Shown here one piece after another: positions 1-10,524 of a stretch of DNA of 64,000 nt. The notes beneath the pieces are model-generated. The model was not told the origin of the DNA, did not search any database, and worked only from the letters and a program-made list of their open reading frames with translations. A program made the position numbers and the translations under genes. The number at the start of each line of letters is the position of its first letter. Positions within the stretch are counted from its first letter, which is position 1. Source of the DNA: Rhodoblastus sp963828185 (GTDB lineage: Bacteria > Pseudomonadota > Alphaproteobacteria > Rhizobiales > Beijerinckiaceae); assembly GCA_963828185.1 (NCBI GenBank), contig CAWHDV010000001.1, positions 186,001-250,000 of the forward strand, in the 5' to 3' direction.

Positions 1-59
1 CGCATGGCCGCGATCATCAGGATGCGCAGGGCGTAATTGGAATAGCTGGTCAGACGCAT
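1..59 (-). CDS. Rrf2-family transcriptional regulator, N-terminal fragment cut by the window edge
   Basis: Only the first 19 codons lie in the window. They read MRLTSYSNYALRILMIAAM, the typical start of Rrf2/NsrR/IscR-type winged-helix regulators, which begin with a short M-x-L-T-x-x-x-x-Y-A-L-R helix. A ribosome binding site (GGAAGG) sits 7 bases before the ATG at 59. The family commonly senses Fe-S cluster state, nitric oxide, iron or cysteine pool. It is the first gene beyond the end of the dsr operon and is transcribed away from it. Whether it regulates dsr cannot be told from this fragment, and the ligand-binding cysteines are outside the window. Confidence 0.7.
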   Translation of the reverse strand, partial: MRLTSYSNYALRILMIAAM

Positions 60-175
60 GGGGATGCCTTCCGCGCCGCCACATTTTGTGCGGCGCGGAA
101 TGCTATAATCCAAATGAAGCTTTTAAGCTAGCGCCCCTGGATCGCTTTCGAGCCGGGCGGACGCCGGGGTCGCGC

Positions 176-514
176 TCAGTACCCGCCCTTGCGCCGGCTT
201 TCGGCGACGCCGGCGATGCGCCCGCCTTGTTTCGACGGATCGAGCGGAAAAAGGTCGTAAAGCGTCTTCTGCTCGACGCGTTCGCCCCATTTGTCGGTCA
301 TGGCCTTGATGATGGTGCGCGTATTCGGCGTGCTCTGGTTGTTTTCGAAATATTCCTCGCGCAGGTAATCGATGACATCCCAATGGCGGGAGGCGAGTTC
401 GATCCCGTCCAGCTTGGCGATATGCGCGGCCAGCTCGCGGCTCCAGTCTTCCGGTTCAGCCAAATAGCCGGTCGCCGTGGTTTCGATCTCCTTGCCCTCG
501 AACTGATAGGCCAT
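176..514 (-). CDS. DsrC/TusE-family protein lacking both conserved C-terminal cysteines
   Basis: A 112-residue DsrC/TusE/DsvC-family protein, last gene of the dsr operon, 28 bases after dsrN and preceded by a strong GGAGG site. The fold signature is clear (E-D-W-S-R-E-L-A near residue 22, H-W-D-V-I-D-Y-L-R near 44, T-L-Y-D-L-F-P near 84). In canonical DsrC the C-terminal arm carries two redox cysteines that form persulfide and trisulfide intermediates. Here the arm reads IAGVAESRRKGGY and the protein has no cysteine at all. It therefore cannot carry sulfur and, by analogy with other cysteine-free DsrC homologues, is more likely a regulatory or decoy partner of the Dsr machinery. That role is inference. 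Confidence 0.88.
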   Translation of the reverse strand: MAYQFEGKEIETTATGYLAEPEDWSRELAAHIAKLDGIELASRHWDVIDYLREEYFENNQSTPNTRTIIKAMTDKWGERVEQKTLYDLFPLDPSKQGGRIAGVAESRRKGGY

Positions 515-542
515 TTGCCCCTCCTTTCCAACGTTTCCAATT

Positions 543-1967
543 TTAGCCGGCCGACCTCAACCGGGAACGATCGCGCTCGGCGACAGCCTTGCGGGGCGCC
601 TGCGCTTGGCTCTTGCGCGCCCGAATGAAGCCGACGAAGCGCTCGGCCCAGTGATTGCGCGAGGTGTCGCGCAAATGGGTGAAGCTTGCGAGCAGATTGC
701 CGATGACGACGCCGTCGTGGCGGCCGTCGACGCCGAAGCCGCGTTGCATGCGATAGGCGTAGCTGAGGCCCGGCGCGACATTCTCGAGCCGCGCGTAATG
801 GAATTCATGCGCGGGCGCGCTCGCGCCGAAATGGGCGCCCGGCCAGGGAGCGGAGGCGGTTTCTTCGACGCGCACCAGGCCGCGCCCTTGCGGCCTTTCG
901 CCCATGACAGCGTCGGCGGGAACGATTCCGACCATCTCGTGGCGAGCGCCCTGGTAGGAAATGGAGCGCGAAAAATACATCAGGCCGCCGCATTCGGCAT
1001 AGGCGGGCAGGCCGCCCGCGACCGCCGCGCGGATCTGCGTCTTCAGGGAGACATTGGCGGCCAGAGCCGCGGCTTGCGTTTCGGGAAAGCCGCCGCCGAT
1101 GAAGAGACCGTCGCAGGCCGGCAGGTCACGGTCGCGCAGCGCGTCGAAGAACACCAGCCGCGCGCCCGCGCGCTGCAAGGCCTCGAGATCGTCGGAATAA
1201 TAGAAGCCGAAGGCGGCGTCGCGCGCGACAGCCAGCGTCACGTCGGGCGACGAAAAGCCGCGCAGAAGTGGCGGGCTCGGCATTTCGGGCCGCGTCGCCA
1301 GCGCGAGCAGCGCATCGAGGTCGACGCCGCGCAGAACAGCGTCCCGCGCCTGCGCGATGACGGCGTCGGCCCCTGCCGCTTCGCTCGGCGTGGTCAGGCC
1401 GAGATGGCGTTCGTCGACATTGAGGCCGGAGTCGCGGCCGATCGCGCCGAGGACCTTGATGTCGGTGTAGTTTTCGATGGCCTGGCGCAGCTTGTTTTCC
1501 TGCCGCGCGACGCCGACCTTGTTGAGGATGACGCCGGCGATTTCCACCTCGGGATCGAATTTGCTGTAGCCGAGGAGAAGCGGCGCCACGCCTCGCGCCA
1601 TGCCGATCGTGTCGATCACAAGCACCACCGGCGCGCGAAGAAGCCTGGCCAAAGCCGCGCTCGAATCGCTTCCCTGGGGATCGACGCCGTCATGGAGGCC
1701 CTTGTTGCCCTCGATCAGCGCGACATCCGCGTCGCCAAAGCCTTGCGCATAGCAGGCGAGGATTTCCGCCGGCGCCTGGGTGTTGAAATCGAGATTGTAA
1801 GAGGCGCGGCCGGAGGCGCGGGCGAGCCACATCGGATCGATGTAATCCGGCCCCTTCTTGAAGGTCTGGAGCTTCAGGCCGCGGGCGGAAAGCGCCGCGG
1901 CGAGACCGATCGAGGCGGTCGTCTTGCCGGAAGATTTCGCGGCGGCGGAGATGAAGAACCGGGTCAC
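543..1967 (-). CDS. dsrN: DsrN, siroheme/cobyrinate a,c-diamide synthase-like amidase
   Basis: About 474 residues, starting at a GTG (1967) that overlaps the dsrP stop. The N-terminal P-loop half carries SAAAKSSGKTTASIGLAAAL, followed by F-K-K-G-P-D-Y-I-D-P, the hallmark of CobB/CbiA ATP-dependent amidotransferases. The C-terminal half is the glutaminase-like domain with FIGGGFPE and the nucleophile region A-E-C-G-G-L-M-Y. DsrN is proposed to amidate siroheme to make the siro(haem)amide cofactor of DsrAB. The position at the end of the dsrMKLJOP block is the usual one. The reading frame runs on from the 5' part of dsrP only because dsrP is frameshifted; it is not a fusion protein. Confidence 0.9.
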   Translation of the reverse strand: MTRFFISAAAKSSGKTTASIGLAAALSARGLKLQTFKKGPDYIDPMWLARASGRASYNLDFNTQAPAEILACYAQGFGDADVALIEGNKGLHDGVDPQGSDSSAALARLLRAPVVLVIDTIGMARGVAPLLLGYSKFDPEVEIAGVILNKVGVARQENKLRQAIENYTDIKVLGAIGRDSGLNVDERHLGLTTPSEAAGADAVIAQARDAVLRGVDLDALLALATRPEMPSPPLLRGFSSPDVTLAVARDAAFGFYYSDDLEALQRAGARLVFFDALRDRDLPACDGLFIGGGFPETQAAALAANVSLKTQIRAAVAGGLPAYAECGGLMYFSRSISYQGARHEMVGIVPADAVMGERPQGRGLVRVEETASAPWPGAHFGASAPAHEFHYARLENVAPGLSYAYRMQRGFGVDGRHDGVVIGNLLASFTHLRDTSRNHWAERFVGFIRARKSQAQAPRKAVAERDRSRLRSAG

Positions 1968-3179
1968 GACGCCACCGTTTCGCTCTTGCCGGACGACACC
2001 GGAAGGAAGGGCAGCAAGCGGAAGGCAGCCGCGGTGATCAGCATGGCCAGCGATATTCCGCTGACGCCGAGCAGGAATTCCGGCAGCGACGGCGTGTAGT
2101 GATTGATCGCGCCGTCGAAAAACGAGCTCGAGGCCTCGTAGCCGGGAAAGATTTTCAGCGGATAGGCCTGCGAGCCGATGATGATCGTGTACATCTGCGC
2201 CAGTCCGCCGAGCAGGAACAGGGCGGAGGCGGCGCCGAGGCTGCGGCGTCCCTCCGGGACCATCGCCCATCGTCGCCAGCAGGCCCAGCGGCAGCAGCGA
2301 ACCGATGGCGATCTGGCCGACCCAGAACATCAGGGGAAAGACGCCGCCGTCGATGAGCAGGAAGGATTCGATGCCTTGCGTCGTCGTCGCGTAGATCTTG
2401 ACCAGGTGGGAAATGGCGGTCAGGAACAGCGTCGTCAGCGAGAAGATGATCAGCAGGCCGCGAAATTTGCTGGTCATCTCGGCGGTGCACAGCATGTCGC
2501 TGGTTTCGAACGACATGGTCATTAGCACCAGCACGGTGAAGGCGAGGCCGTAAACCAGCGACGACGCGATGAACAGAGGCGCCATGATGCCGCCGAACAC
2601 CGCGTCGCGCGCCGCCAGGAAGCCGAAGATCGAGCCGGTGCCGGTTGTCAGGATGAGGCGCCAGGAGAAGGCGGCCCAGCCGAAGGCGGTGTTGACCGCC
2701 GGCATCTGTGATACGCGCCGGTCCATCATCGAGAAGAGATAGCCGGCGACGATCGCGACAAAGCCCGAATAGAGATAGATGTTCCAGGCGAAGATCGACC
2801 TGAAGTTATTGTGCGTCATGGCCACGAACAGGCGATCTGGCCGTCCGAGATCGAGCACGAGAATGGCGAGCCCGCCCGTCAAAAGGGCGATGGCGAGAAT
2901 GCCGGAGAGACGGGCGAAGGGCTTGTATGCAAGTCGATGGAAGACGGACGAGACCGACGCGACATTGAGCGCGCCCGAGGCGGCGACGATCAGGAAGACC
3001 GCGAAGACATGCGGCAGGCCCCAGACGATCTGGTTGTTCATGCCAGTGACGTGATGGCCGTTGGTCTCCATATAGAGCGCCGCGCCGAGCCCGATCGACA
3101 GCACCGCGACATGCAGGACGATCAGCGTCCAGAACAGCGGGCTATGCGAAGTCAGCCGCCGGAATTTTTGCTGCGCCAT
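1964..3179 (-). CDS. dsrP: DsrP, NrfD-like quinone-interacting membrane subunit (single-base frameshift)
   Basis: DsrP is the polytopic NrfD/PsrC-like subunit of the DsrMKJOP complex that exchanges electrons with the quinone pool. The ATG at 3179 has a GGGAG site. The sequence is full of membrane helices (for example F-W-T-L-I-V-L-H-V-A-V-L). The frame breaks near 2256-2258: up to there it reads LLATMGDGP, and the expected continuation P-E-G-R-R-S-L-G-A-A-S-A-L-F lies in the next frame and runs to the stop at 1964. Total length is 3n+1, so removing one base of the CCC run restores a protein of about 404 residues, normal for DsrP. The break looks like a sequence error or a very recent mutation. 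The stop overlaps the dsrN GTG. Confidence 0.88.
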
Positions 3180-3235
3180 CGGCGCTCTCCCTGTTTTTCG
3201 TTCGTTTTCGGGCGTGGACGCCGTCGCGCAAAAAA

Positions 3236-4027
3236 TCACTTCAGATTGGCGTAGTGAATGCCCGGATCGAGCTCGAGGTCGGCGCGCAGTTTGGCTGACG
3301 GCTGGGTTCGCATGGCCTTGGCGATCTCGCTGTAGGGATCGTTGAGGTCGCCGAAGATCATCGCGCCGCCTTCGCGCGAGCAGGCGTCGACGCAGGCGGG
3401 CTGGCCCCCGGCGTCGATGCGGTCAACGCACAGGGTGCAGCCCTCCACCGTGCCCTTGCCGCTTGGGTTGTTGATTTTTTGGTCATCCTCCTCCTCGTGG
3501 ATGAAGGAGCGCGCCTTGTAAGGGCAGGCCATCATGCAATAGCGGCAGCCGATGCAGATGTGCTTGTCGACCAGGACGATGCCGTCGGCGCGCTTGAAAG
3601 AGGCGCCAGTTGGGCACACGTCGACGCAGGGCGGCTTTTCGCAATGCTGGCACATCATTGGCGCGGCGCGGACGATGTCGGTATTGGGATCTTTCAGGGT
3701 GACCTTGCGAACCCATTGCGCGTCGATTTCGGGACGGCCCGTTCGCTTGAGGCCGTTATAGTCGGTGCAGGCGGTGACGCAGGCGTTGCAGCCCGGCTTG
3801 CACTTGTTGAGGTCGATCAGCATCCCCCAACGCACCTTCGGCGAGGCCGGCTCGCCGGGGGGGCGCGCCTGCGCGTCGCTCGGCCCGAAGGCGTAGAGCG
3901 TCACTCCGGACCCCAGCGCGGTCACAGCGAAGGCGCCGGCGGTCTGGAGGAAGGCGCGCCGCTCGAGGCCGGCGTCCTTGCCCCCGCAGCAGGCGTCGCT
4001 CTTGTTGTCGCAACAACCGTCGCTCAT
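3236..4027 (-). CDS. dsrO: DsrO, periplasmic Tat-exported tetra-[4Fe-4S] ferredoxin subunit
   Basis: 263 residues. The N-terminus carries a twin-arginine signal (E-R-R-A-F-L-Q-T-A-G near residue 22) and a hydrophobic stretch, so the protein is exported folded. It then shows four ferredoxin clusters of cysteines, including C-K-P-G-C-N-A-C, C-Q-H-C-E-K-P-P-C-V-D-V-C-P and C-I-G-C-R-Y-C-M-M-A-C-P, as in PsrB/NrfC-type subunits. DsrO pairs with DsrP and DsrJ on the periplasmic side of DsrMKJOP. A Cys-rich leader before the signal (two CC pairs) is unusual but is followed by a normal RR motif. The ATG overlaps the dsrJ stop (ATGA). Confidence 0.93.
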   Translation of the reverse strand: MSDGCCDNKSDACCGGKDAGLERRAFLQTAGAFAVTALGSGVTLYAFGPSDAQARPPGEPASPKVRWGMLIDLNKCKPGCNACVTACTDYNGLKRTGRPEIDAQWVRKVTLKDPNTDIVRAAPMMCQHCEKPPCVDVCPTGASFKRADGIVLVDKHICIGCRYCMMACPYKARSFIHEEEDDQKINNPSGKGTVEGCTLCVDRIDAGGQPACVDACSREGGAMIFGDLNDPYSEIAKAMRTQPSAKLRADLELDPGIHYANLK

Positions 4028-4539
4028 TGTTTATTCTCCCGCGTGGTGGCGGGTTGGCTTCCCACCGCCGCGTCCGCCTTGTTCTGCTGGAGAAAGGACG
4101 CGATCCGCGCCGCGTCCGCGTCGTTTCGAGGCGCGATCGCGCCGGCGTCGGCGGCTTTCGCCGGCGTTTCCGGGCGCGAGTTATGGCACTCGAAACAGTC
4201 GATCCTGACCGCCTCGTAATCATGGCACGAGCGGCAGAAATGCTTCGGGCTGGCGAAGGAGACCGGCTGGCCGTCGGCGCCTTTCACGGCGTGACAGGAG
4301 ACGCAACGATCGATGTTGTACTGGTTGGTCCGGACGCCCTGATGCAGGACCTCCGTGCGGTGCTGGTACATCATCGTCATATGGTAGCGCCGGATGAACG
4401 GGATCGGCGCGACGCAATGCTCGCCCTGGCCTTTCGCCGGATGGGGCGCGGGCGTGCGTCCGGCATCCTCGGCGGAGGCCGCCGAGGCCGCCACGAGCAG
4501 CAGTCCGGCCGTGAAGAGTGTGCGTAAAACGCGCGTCAT
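4024..4539 (-). CDS. dsrJ: DsrJ, periplasmic tri-haem cytochrome c
   Basis: 171 residues with a signal peptide (T-R-V-L-R-T-L-F-T-A-G-L-L-L-V-A-A-S-A-A-S-A) and three haem c motifs: CVSCH, CRSCH and CFECH. A conserved Cys in G-E-H-C-V-A-P, before the first haem motif, matches the residue proposed as axial ligand of the unusual His/Cys-ligated haem of DsrJ. The protein is the cytochrome subunit of DsrMKJOP. Tightly packed between dsrL (3 bases upstream) and dsrO (4-base overlap). Confidence 0.93.
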   Translation of the reverse strand: MTRVLRTLFTAGLLLVAASAASAEDAGRTPAPHPAKGQGEHCVAPIPFIRRYHMTMMYQHRTEVLHQGVRTNQYNIDRCVSCHAVKGADGQPVSFASPKHFCRSCHDYEAVRIDCFECHNSRPETPAKAADAGAIAPRNDADAARIASFLQQNKADAAVGSQPATTRENKQ

Positions 4540-4542
4540 GCG

Positions 4543-6505
4543 CTACTCCCCAAGGCCCATCTGGATGTAGCCGGTCGGGCAGACATCCGCGCAAATATGG
4601 CAACCGATGCACTTCTTGTAATCGGTATCGACGTAGCGACCGGTGGCGCGCTCCTTCTTCGGCACGCGGAACACCGCCGTCTGCGGGCAATAGATCACGC
4701 AGTTGTCGCATTCGAAGCACATGCCGCAGGACATGCAGCGCTTGCCCTCGGTCTGCGCCTGCGCCTCGGTGAAGCCGATGATGCGCTCGGCGAAATCGCC
4801 CAGCACCTGCGAGGCGTCGACATGGCGCTCGTCGCGAGTTCGAGCGGGCCACGTAGCCGAAATGACCCTTGTACAGCTGGGTGTGCGGGATGATCTGCGA
4901 TGCTCCGCGATCCTCGTAATTATGCACCGCGAACTTCGCGCTGTCCGTGCCGCGCGCCTGCATGTGCTCGTAGGGCGACGGTTCGAGATGGCGGGTGTGC
5001 AATTCCTCCAGCAGATTGAACTGATGCACGTCGATCTTTGGACGCTTGTCCTCCATCGCGCCGTGCAGGAAATGGTCGATCGTTTCCGAGGCGATGCGGC
5101 CGTGACCGATCGCCGTCGTCAGGAGGTGGGGGCGGATGACGTCGCCGCCGGCGAAATGCTTGTCCATGTTGCGGATCTTGTAGACGCCGTCGACGGCGAT
5201 CGATCCGCGTCCGCTGTCGAGCTTTTCCAGCCCTTCCGACAAATCCGCCATCTGGCCGATCGCCGAAATGATCATGTCGCATTCGAGCGTGAATTCCGTG
5301 CCCTCGACGGGTATCGGCACATTGCCTTTCATGGCGCACTGGCACATGCGCAGGCCGGTGGCGACGCCGCGCTCGTCCTTGATCACCTCGAGCGGCATCA
5401 CCGATCCCTTGATGTCGATGCCCTCGCGCTTGGCGTCCTCGCGTTCGCGTTCGGCGGCGGTCATCTTCTCGACAGGGAACAGCGTCGTCAGGACCGCCGA
5501 GACGCCTTCGCGCTCGAGCGCGCCGGCGACGTCATGCGCGGCGTAGCCGAACTCGCCCGGCGAAGCGGAGGACGCGTCGTGCTTGTGGGTTTGGCCGATA
5601 TGGCCGAGGCGGCGCGCCACCGAGGCGACGTCGATCGAGGTGTCGCCGCCGCCGACGACGACGATCTTCTTCGCCGTCGAGAAAAGCCAGCCGCGATTGA
5701 ACGTGTCGAGGAATTCGACGCCGGTGATGCAGTTGACCGCATCGGCGCCCGGGACGGGCAGGGGACGGCCCTTTTGCGCGCCGATCGCCCAGAACACGGC
5801 GTCATAGCTCTTGTCGAGCTCTTCCATCGACATGTCGCGGCCGACGCGCACGCCGGTCTTGGCCTCGACGCCGTCGAGCGCCAGGATGCGCCCGATCTCC
5901 GCGTCGAGCATGTCGCGCGGCGTGCGATAGCCGGGAATGCCGAAGCGCATCATGCCGCCGAGATGTTCGTGCGCCTCGTAGATCGTGACCGCATGGCCCT
6001 TCTGGCGCAGGAAATAGGCCGCGGCCAGACCGCCGGGGCCGCCGCCGATGACGGCGATGCGCTTGCCCGACAGCTCCGGCGGCTTCGGCGCCGGCAGCTT
6101 GTGCTCGATCGCCCAGTCGCCGACATATTGCTCGACGCCGTTGATGCCGACGAAATCATCGACTTCGTTGCGGTTGCAGCCGTCTTCGCAAGGCGCGGGG
6201 CAGACGCGGCCCATCGACGCCGGGAAGGGATTGGCCGCCATCATGCGGGTAAAAGCGTATTCCTGCCACGGCATGCCCGCCACCGGCGGCTTGTCCATGC
6301 CGCGCGCGATCGCCAGCCAGCCGCGAATGTCGTGTCCCGACGGGCAGCCGCCCTGGCAAGGCGGCGCGCGGTGGACATAGGTCGGGCATTTGTAGCTTTT
6401 GTCCTGCTGGAAAATCTTCTTGGTCAGGTCCTGCTCGTCCCACACCGATTGACCGTTCTTGAATCGACGGAAGGTGAGACCCTTGGTCGGAGTCGCTTCG
6501 TTCAT
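4543..6505 (-). CDS. dsrL: DsrL, NAD(P)H:acceptor iron-sulfur flavoprotein (single-base frameshift)
   Basis: DsrL resembles the small subunit of glutamate synthase. It shows an N-terminal Fe-S domain (C-x2-G-G-C-P, then R-V-C-P-A-P-C-E-D-G-C-N-R), an FAD-binding site (IAVIGGGPGGLAAAYFLR), an NAD(P) site (IVVVGGGDTSIDVASVARRL), and a C-terminal two-cluster ferredoxin domain (C-M-S-C-G-M-C-F-E-C-D-N-C; C-I-G-C-H-I-C-A-D-V-C-P). In sulfur oxidisers DsrL passes electrons from DsrAB to NAD(P). The frame breaks near 4837-4840: V-A-R-S-N continues as R-D-E-R-H-V-D-A-S-Q-V-L-G-D-F only if one base is removed. Total length is 3n+1, and the repaired protein would have about 653 residues, normal for the family. 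All functional motifs are intact on either side. Confidence 0.9.
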
Positions 6506-6517
6506 GGCGTATTCTCC

Positions 6518-8074
<1,557 letters not shown>

Positions 8075-8085
8075 CACAGAAATCC

Positions 8086-8817
8086 TCAAGCGCGACGCGG
8101 GGTCGATTCCAGCCGGGACGGCGGAACATGGCGGCGTTCGCGCGAGTCGTCGGCCTGGTTGCGCGAAGGGCTGAAGAACACGCCCGGCGCATGCAGCAAT
8201 TTGGAGAAGGGGAAGACGACCATCAGCGTCAGCACCAGGGCGAGGTGGACGAGCAGGGCCGGATCGGCGGGCAAGGGACGCCAGTCGAAATAGATCAGGC
8301 CGAGGAAGAATTCCTTCACCGCGACAATGTCGGTGCGAACAACATATTTCATGATCAGGCCCGAGCCGCCGATCGCCATCAGCAACGCCAGCATCAGATG
8401 GTCGGATGGGCCGGTGATGTACCGGATGCGCTCGACGACAAAGCGACGGACCCAAAGCGCCGCGAGGCCGCCGACCATGGCGAAGGCGGCGATCACGCCC
8501 AAGGGCTGGACCAGCACGATGAGTTCGGGAACCGGCTGGAGGAAATAGCGCAGATGCCGAAGAAGAACCACGGCCAGGGCCACATGGAAGATCCAGCCGA
8601 ACAGCCAGATCCACTTGTTGGCCTTGAACAGGCTCTCGAACAGCGTCACTTCGCGCAGCATCCGCAGCGCCACGCCGCCCTTGGTCTTGGGCGCCGGGGT
8701 GGTCGGGATTTTCAGCGGAGCGGGGGTCGCTGCGTAAAGCCAGATGCGCCGCAAAAGGGCGACAGCCAGCAGCAGCGACGCCGCGTAAAACGCCGTCGCG
8801 TAAATTGTCGTCAGCAT
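8086..8817 (-). CDS. dsrM: DsrM, membrane di-haem cytochrome b subunit
   Basis: 243 residues from the ATG at 8817, which has a textbook GGGAGGA site. It is a NarI-like membrane protein with about five or six helices and histidines in hydrophobic segments (for example W-I-F-H-V-A-L-A-V-V-L-L and L-V-H-L-A-L-V-L-T-L-M-V-V-F-P-F-S-K-L-L-H-A-P). DsrM connects DsrK to the membrane quinone pool. The protein is shorter than some homologues, which have extended termini, but all transmembrane parts are present. Isp1 at 28234 is a paralogue. Confidence 0.92.
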   Translation of the reverse strand: MLTTIYATAFYAASLLLAVALLRRIWLYAATPAPLKIPTTPAPKTKGGVALRMLREVTLFESLFKANKWIWLFGWIFHVALAVVLLRHLRYFLQPVPELIVLVQPLGVIAAFAMVGGLAALWVRRFVVERIRYITGPSDHLMLALLMAIGGSGLIMKYVVRTDIVAVKEFFLGLIYFDWRPLPADPALLVHLALVLTLMVVFPFSKLLHAPGVFFSPSRNQADDSRERRHVPPSRLESTPRRA

Positions 8818-8873
8818 TGTTTCCTCCCGGATCCCCAGGCTCTTGTCCGGCCCTTGGGATCGAGTTTGGTGGA

Positions 8874-9209
8874 TTACACGCAGCCGGTCGGCTTGGGCAG
8901 GCCGGCGATCTTGCAGGCCTGTTTCGCCGGTCCATACGGGAACAGGGCGTAGAGCGCCTTCTGGTCGCCCTTGTCCTTGCCGTATTTCTTGGTCATTTCC
9001 TTGACCAGGATACGAACGGCCGGGGCGATCTGGTATTCTTCGTAATAATCGCGCAGGAAGTTGACGACTTCCCAATGCTCGTCGGTCATGTTGATCTGTT
9101 CAGCCTTGGCGATCACCTCGGCGATGTCCTTGTTCCACTGGCCGATATCCGTGAGATAGCCTTCCTCGTCGTGATCGACCACAGTACCATTCACATCATA
9201 ACCCGACAT
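8874..9209 (-). CDS. dsrC: DsrC, canonical sulfur-carrier protein with both redox cysteines
   Basis: 111 residues. The C-terminal arm reads C-K-I-A-G-L-P-K-P-T-G-C-V, with Cys99 and the penultimate Cys110, the two residues that carry persulfide and form the DsrC trisulfide. DsrC receives sulfur from DsrEFH, presents it to DsrAB and is recycled by DsrMKJOP. It is the only one of three DsrC-family genes in this window with both cysteines, so it is the expected functional carrier. It lies between dsrH and dsrM, as in other oxidative dsr operons. Confidence 0.96.
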   Translation of the reverse strand: MSGYDVNGTVVDHDEEGYLTDIGQWNKDIAEVIAKAEQINMTDEHWEVVNFLRDYYEEYQIAPAVRILVKEMTKKYGKDKGDQKALYALFPYGPAKQACKIAGLPKPTGCV

Positions 9210-9236
9210 CGTGTTCTCCTGAGAAGTTTGGAAAAA

Positions 9237-9545
9237 TTACAACCAGGCGCATACGCGCGTGGCATCGGCGGCGAGATCGACGAAGCCGCCGTAATCGACG
9301 GTCTCGATTCCCTCGACGAGATCGGCTTGGCCCACGCCCCGGGCGGCGAGGTCGGGGCCGAGGGCATAAATGGCGCAGGAGCCCTTGGCGTCCTGCAAGG
9401 CCTTGGCGAAGGCGCCGCCCTTGCGCGCCGCGTAGACTCCGTCTTCGATCAGCAGAATGCGATCGCCGGCGCAGAGATGGTCGAGGCAGCTCTTCAGCGA
9501 GTTGCGCTCGTAGGGCGATTTGTTGACCGTGTGCAAAGTAGACAT
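9237..9545 (-). CDS. dsrH: DsrH, subunit of the DsrEFH sulfurtransferase
   Basis: 102 residues from the ATG at 9545 (GAGG site 9 bases upstream). It begins M-S-T-L-H-T-V-N-K-S-P-Y-E, the characteristic DsrH/TusB start, and contains L-L-I-E-D-G-V-Y-A. With DsrE and DsrF it forms the cytoplasmic hexamer that hands sulfur to DsrC. Order dsrE-F-H-C is conserved. Confidence 0.93.
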   Translation of the reverse strand: MSTLHTVNKSPYERNSLKSCLDHLCAGDRILLIEDGVYAARKGGAFAKALQDAKGSCAIYALGPDLAARGVGQADLVEGIETVDYGGFVDLAADATRVCAWL

Positions 9546-9555
9546 GTAACAAGCC

Positions 9556-9972
9556 TCAAAAGCTGAGAACCACATCCTGGCCGGCGATCAGTTTGGCCAT
9601 TTCCGCCCTGTCGACGGGGATGATCGAGGGTTTTTCCGCATAATCCTCGTTCTCGTCCTCATAGGTGACGGGCATCAGCTCGGCGAGCGTCAGGCCGCGC
9701 AGGTCGAGCAATTCCTTTTCGACATAGAGCTTGCGCACCTCGTAGTCGCCGAGCGCGCGATAGATCTTGGAAAAGCTCTTCATGCCGGCTGAGGTGGCGT
9801 CCTGGTTGTTCATCAGCTGGAACACGCCATCGTCGATGAAGGCGAGGCTGACGTCCTGCTCGAAGGCCGCGCCGATCAGCACGACTTCGAGGGATTCCAG
9901 CGCGTAGATGGTGCCGAAGGGCGCCTTGCGATTGATGTAGAGAAATTTTTTCTTCGTCTGTGCGTCGGACAT
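9556..9972 (-). CDS. dsrF: DsrF, subunit of the DsrEFH sulfurtransferase
   Basis: 138 residues; the ATG at 9972 follows GGAGAG. Motifs include F-L-Y-I-N-R-K-A-P-F-G-T-I-Y-A-L-E-S-L-E and F-I-D-D-G-V-F-Q-L, typical of DsrF/TusC. The protein has no active-site cysteine of its own, as expected; DsrE supplies it. It ends 10 bases before dsrH starts. Confidence 0.93.
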   Translation of the reverse strand: MSDAQTKKKFLYINRKAPFGTIYALESLEVVLIGAAFEQDVSLAFIDDGVFQLMNNQDATSAGMKSFSKIYRALGDYEVRKLYVEKELLDLRGLTLAELMPVTYEDENEDYAEKPSIIPVDRAEMAKLIAGQDVVLSF

Positions 9973-9983
9973 CGTTCTCTCCG

Positions 9984-10376
9984 TCAATCGCCGAACACGA
10001 CCATGCGGTCGGCCTGGATGCCCGCCTCGATCAATTGACCGAGACCCGAGATGCGGAAGCCCGGAGCGATATTGTCGCCGTCCTTGCCCTGCCGTTTCGC
10101 CTCATTGGCGTCGAGAATGCCGCGCCGCTGCGCCGCCGCGATGCACACCACCAAGTCGAGCTTGTGCTTTTCGGCGAGCTCGCTCCACAGCTTCTGCAGA
10201 TTGCGGTCGTCCTGCGGCGGCACGGTGTAGCGCGTGCCGTTGTTGACGCCGTCGTGGTAGAAGAACACGCGGAAAATCTCGTGCCCCTTCTCCAGGGCGG
10301 CCTTGGCGAATTGATAGGCCGTATCCGACGCCTGATGCGTATAGGGGCCTTCGTTGATCTGGAGTGCGAAGCGCAA
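9984..10376 (-). CDS. dsrE: DsrE, catalytic subunit of the DsrEFH sulfurtransferase (TTG start)
   Basis: 130 residues when started at the TTG at 10376: M-R-F-A-L-Q-I-N-E-G-P-Y-T-H-Q. This is the family start, gives the usual length of 130 residues and has TGAGGT just upstream. A GTG at 10415 would add 13 residues with no family support. The sulfur-binding Cys is in L-V-V-C-I-A-A-A-Q-R-R-G-I-L-D. DsrE takes up sulfane sulfur and passes it through DsrEFH to DsrC. A 155-base gap with a strong hairpin separates it from dsrB. Confidence 0.92.
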   Translation of the reverse strand: MRFALQINEGPYTHQASDTAYQFAKAALEKGHEIFRVFFYHDGVNNGTRYTVPPQDDRNLQKLWSELAEKHKLDLVVCIAAAQRRGILDANEAKRQGKDGDNIAPGFRISGLGQLIEAGIQADRMVVFGD

Positions 10377-10423
10377 GGCGACCTCACTGGGGTTGAGTGT
10401 GCGATACTGGCTCACGAACCCGC

Positions 10424-10435
10424 ATATTCGAATAT
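10424..10435. promoter_or_regulatory. AT-rich 12-base palindrome ATATTCGAATAT between dsrB and dsrE
   Basis: A perfect 12-base palindrome in the 155-base gap between dsrB and dsrE, in otherwise GC-rich DNA. It shares the ATATTCG core with AT-rich sites seen upstream of other sulfur genes in this window. It could be an internal operator or promoter element for dsrEFHC and the following genes. No function is shown by sequence alone. Confidence 0.3.
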
Positions 10436-10504
10436 ATTGCGGAAGCGGCAATGAGCCAGGACAAAGTCGGTCGGCGTCCTCGAGGACCCGGCGAGACGAT
10501 GGTG

Positions 10505-10524
10505 GCGCCGCCGCGGGGCGGCGC
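10505..10524 (-). other. Intercistronic GC hairpin between dsrB and dsrE
   Basis: Perfect 8-base arms (GCGCCGCC / GGCGGCGC) around a 4-base loop, starting 8 bases after the dsrB stop. No T-run follows on the minus strand, so it is not a classical terminator. It is better explained as an RNA stability or processing element that would set dsrAB apart from the downstream genes. That role is inference. Confidence 0.5.

Noticed and set aside
543..3239. Apparent 898-residue DsrP-DsrN fusion
   Set aside because: The join exists only because the frameshift at about 2257 puts the first part of dsrP in the dsrN frame; the true DsrP end and DsrN start lie in separate, overlapping frames.
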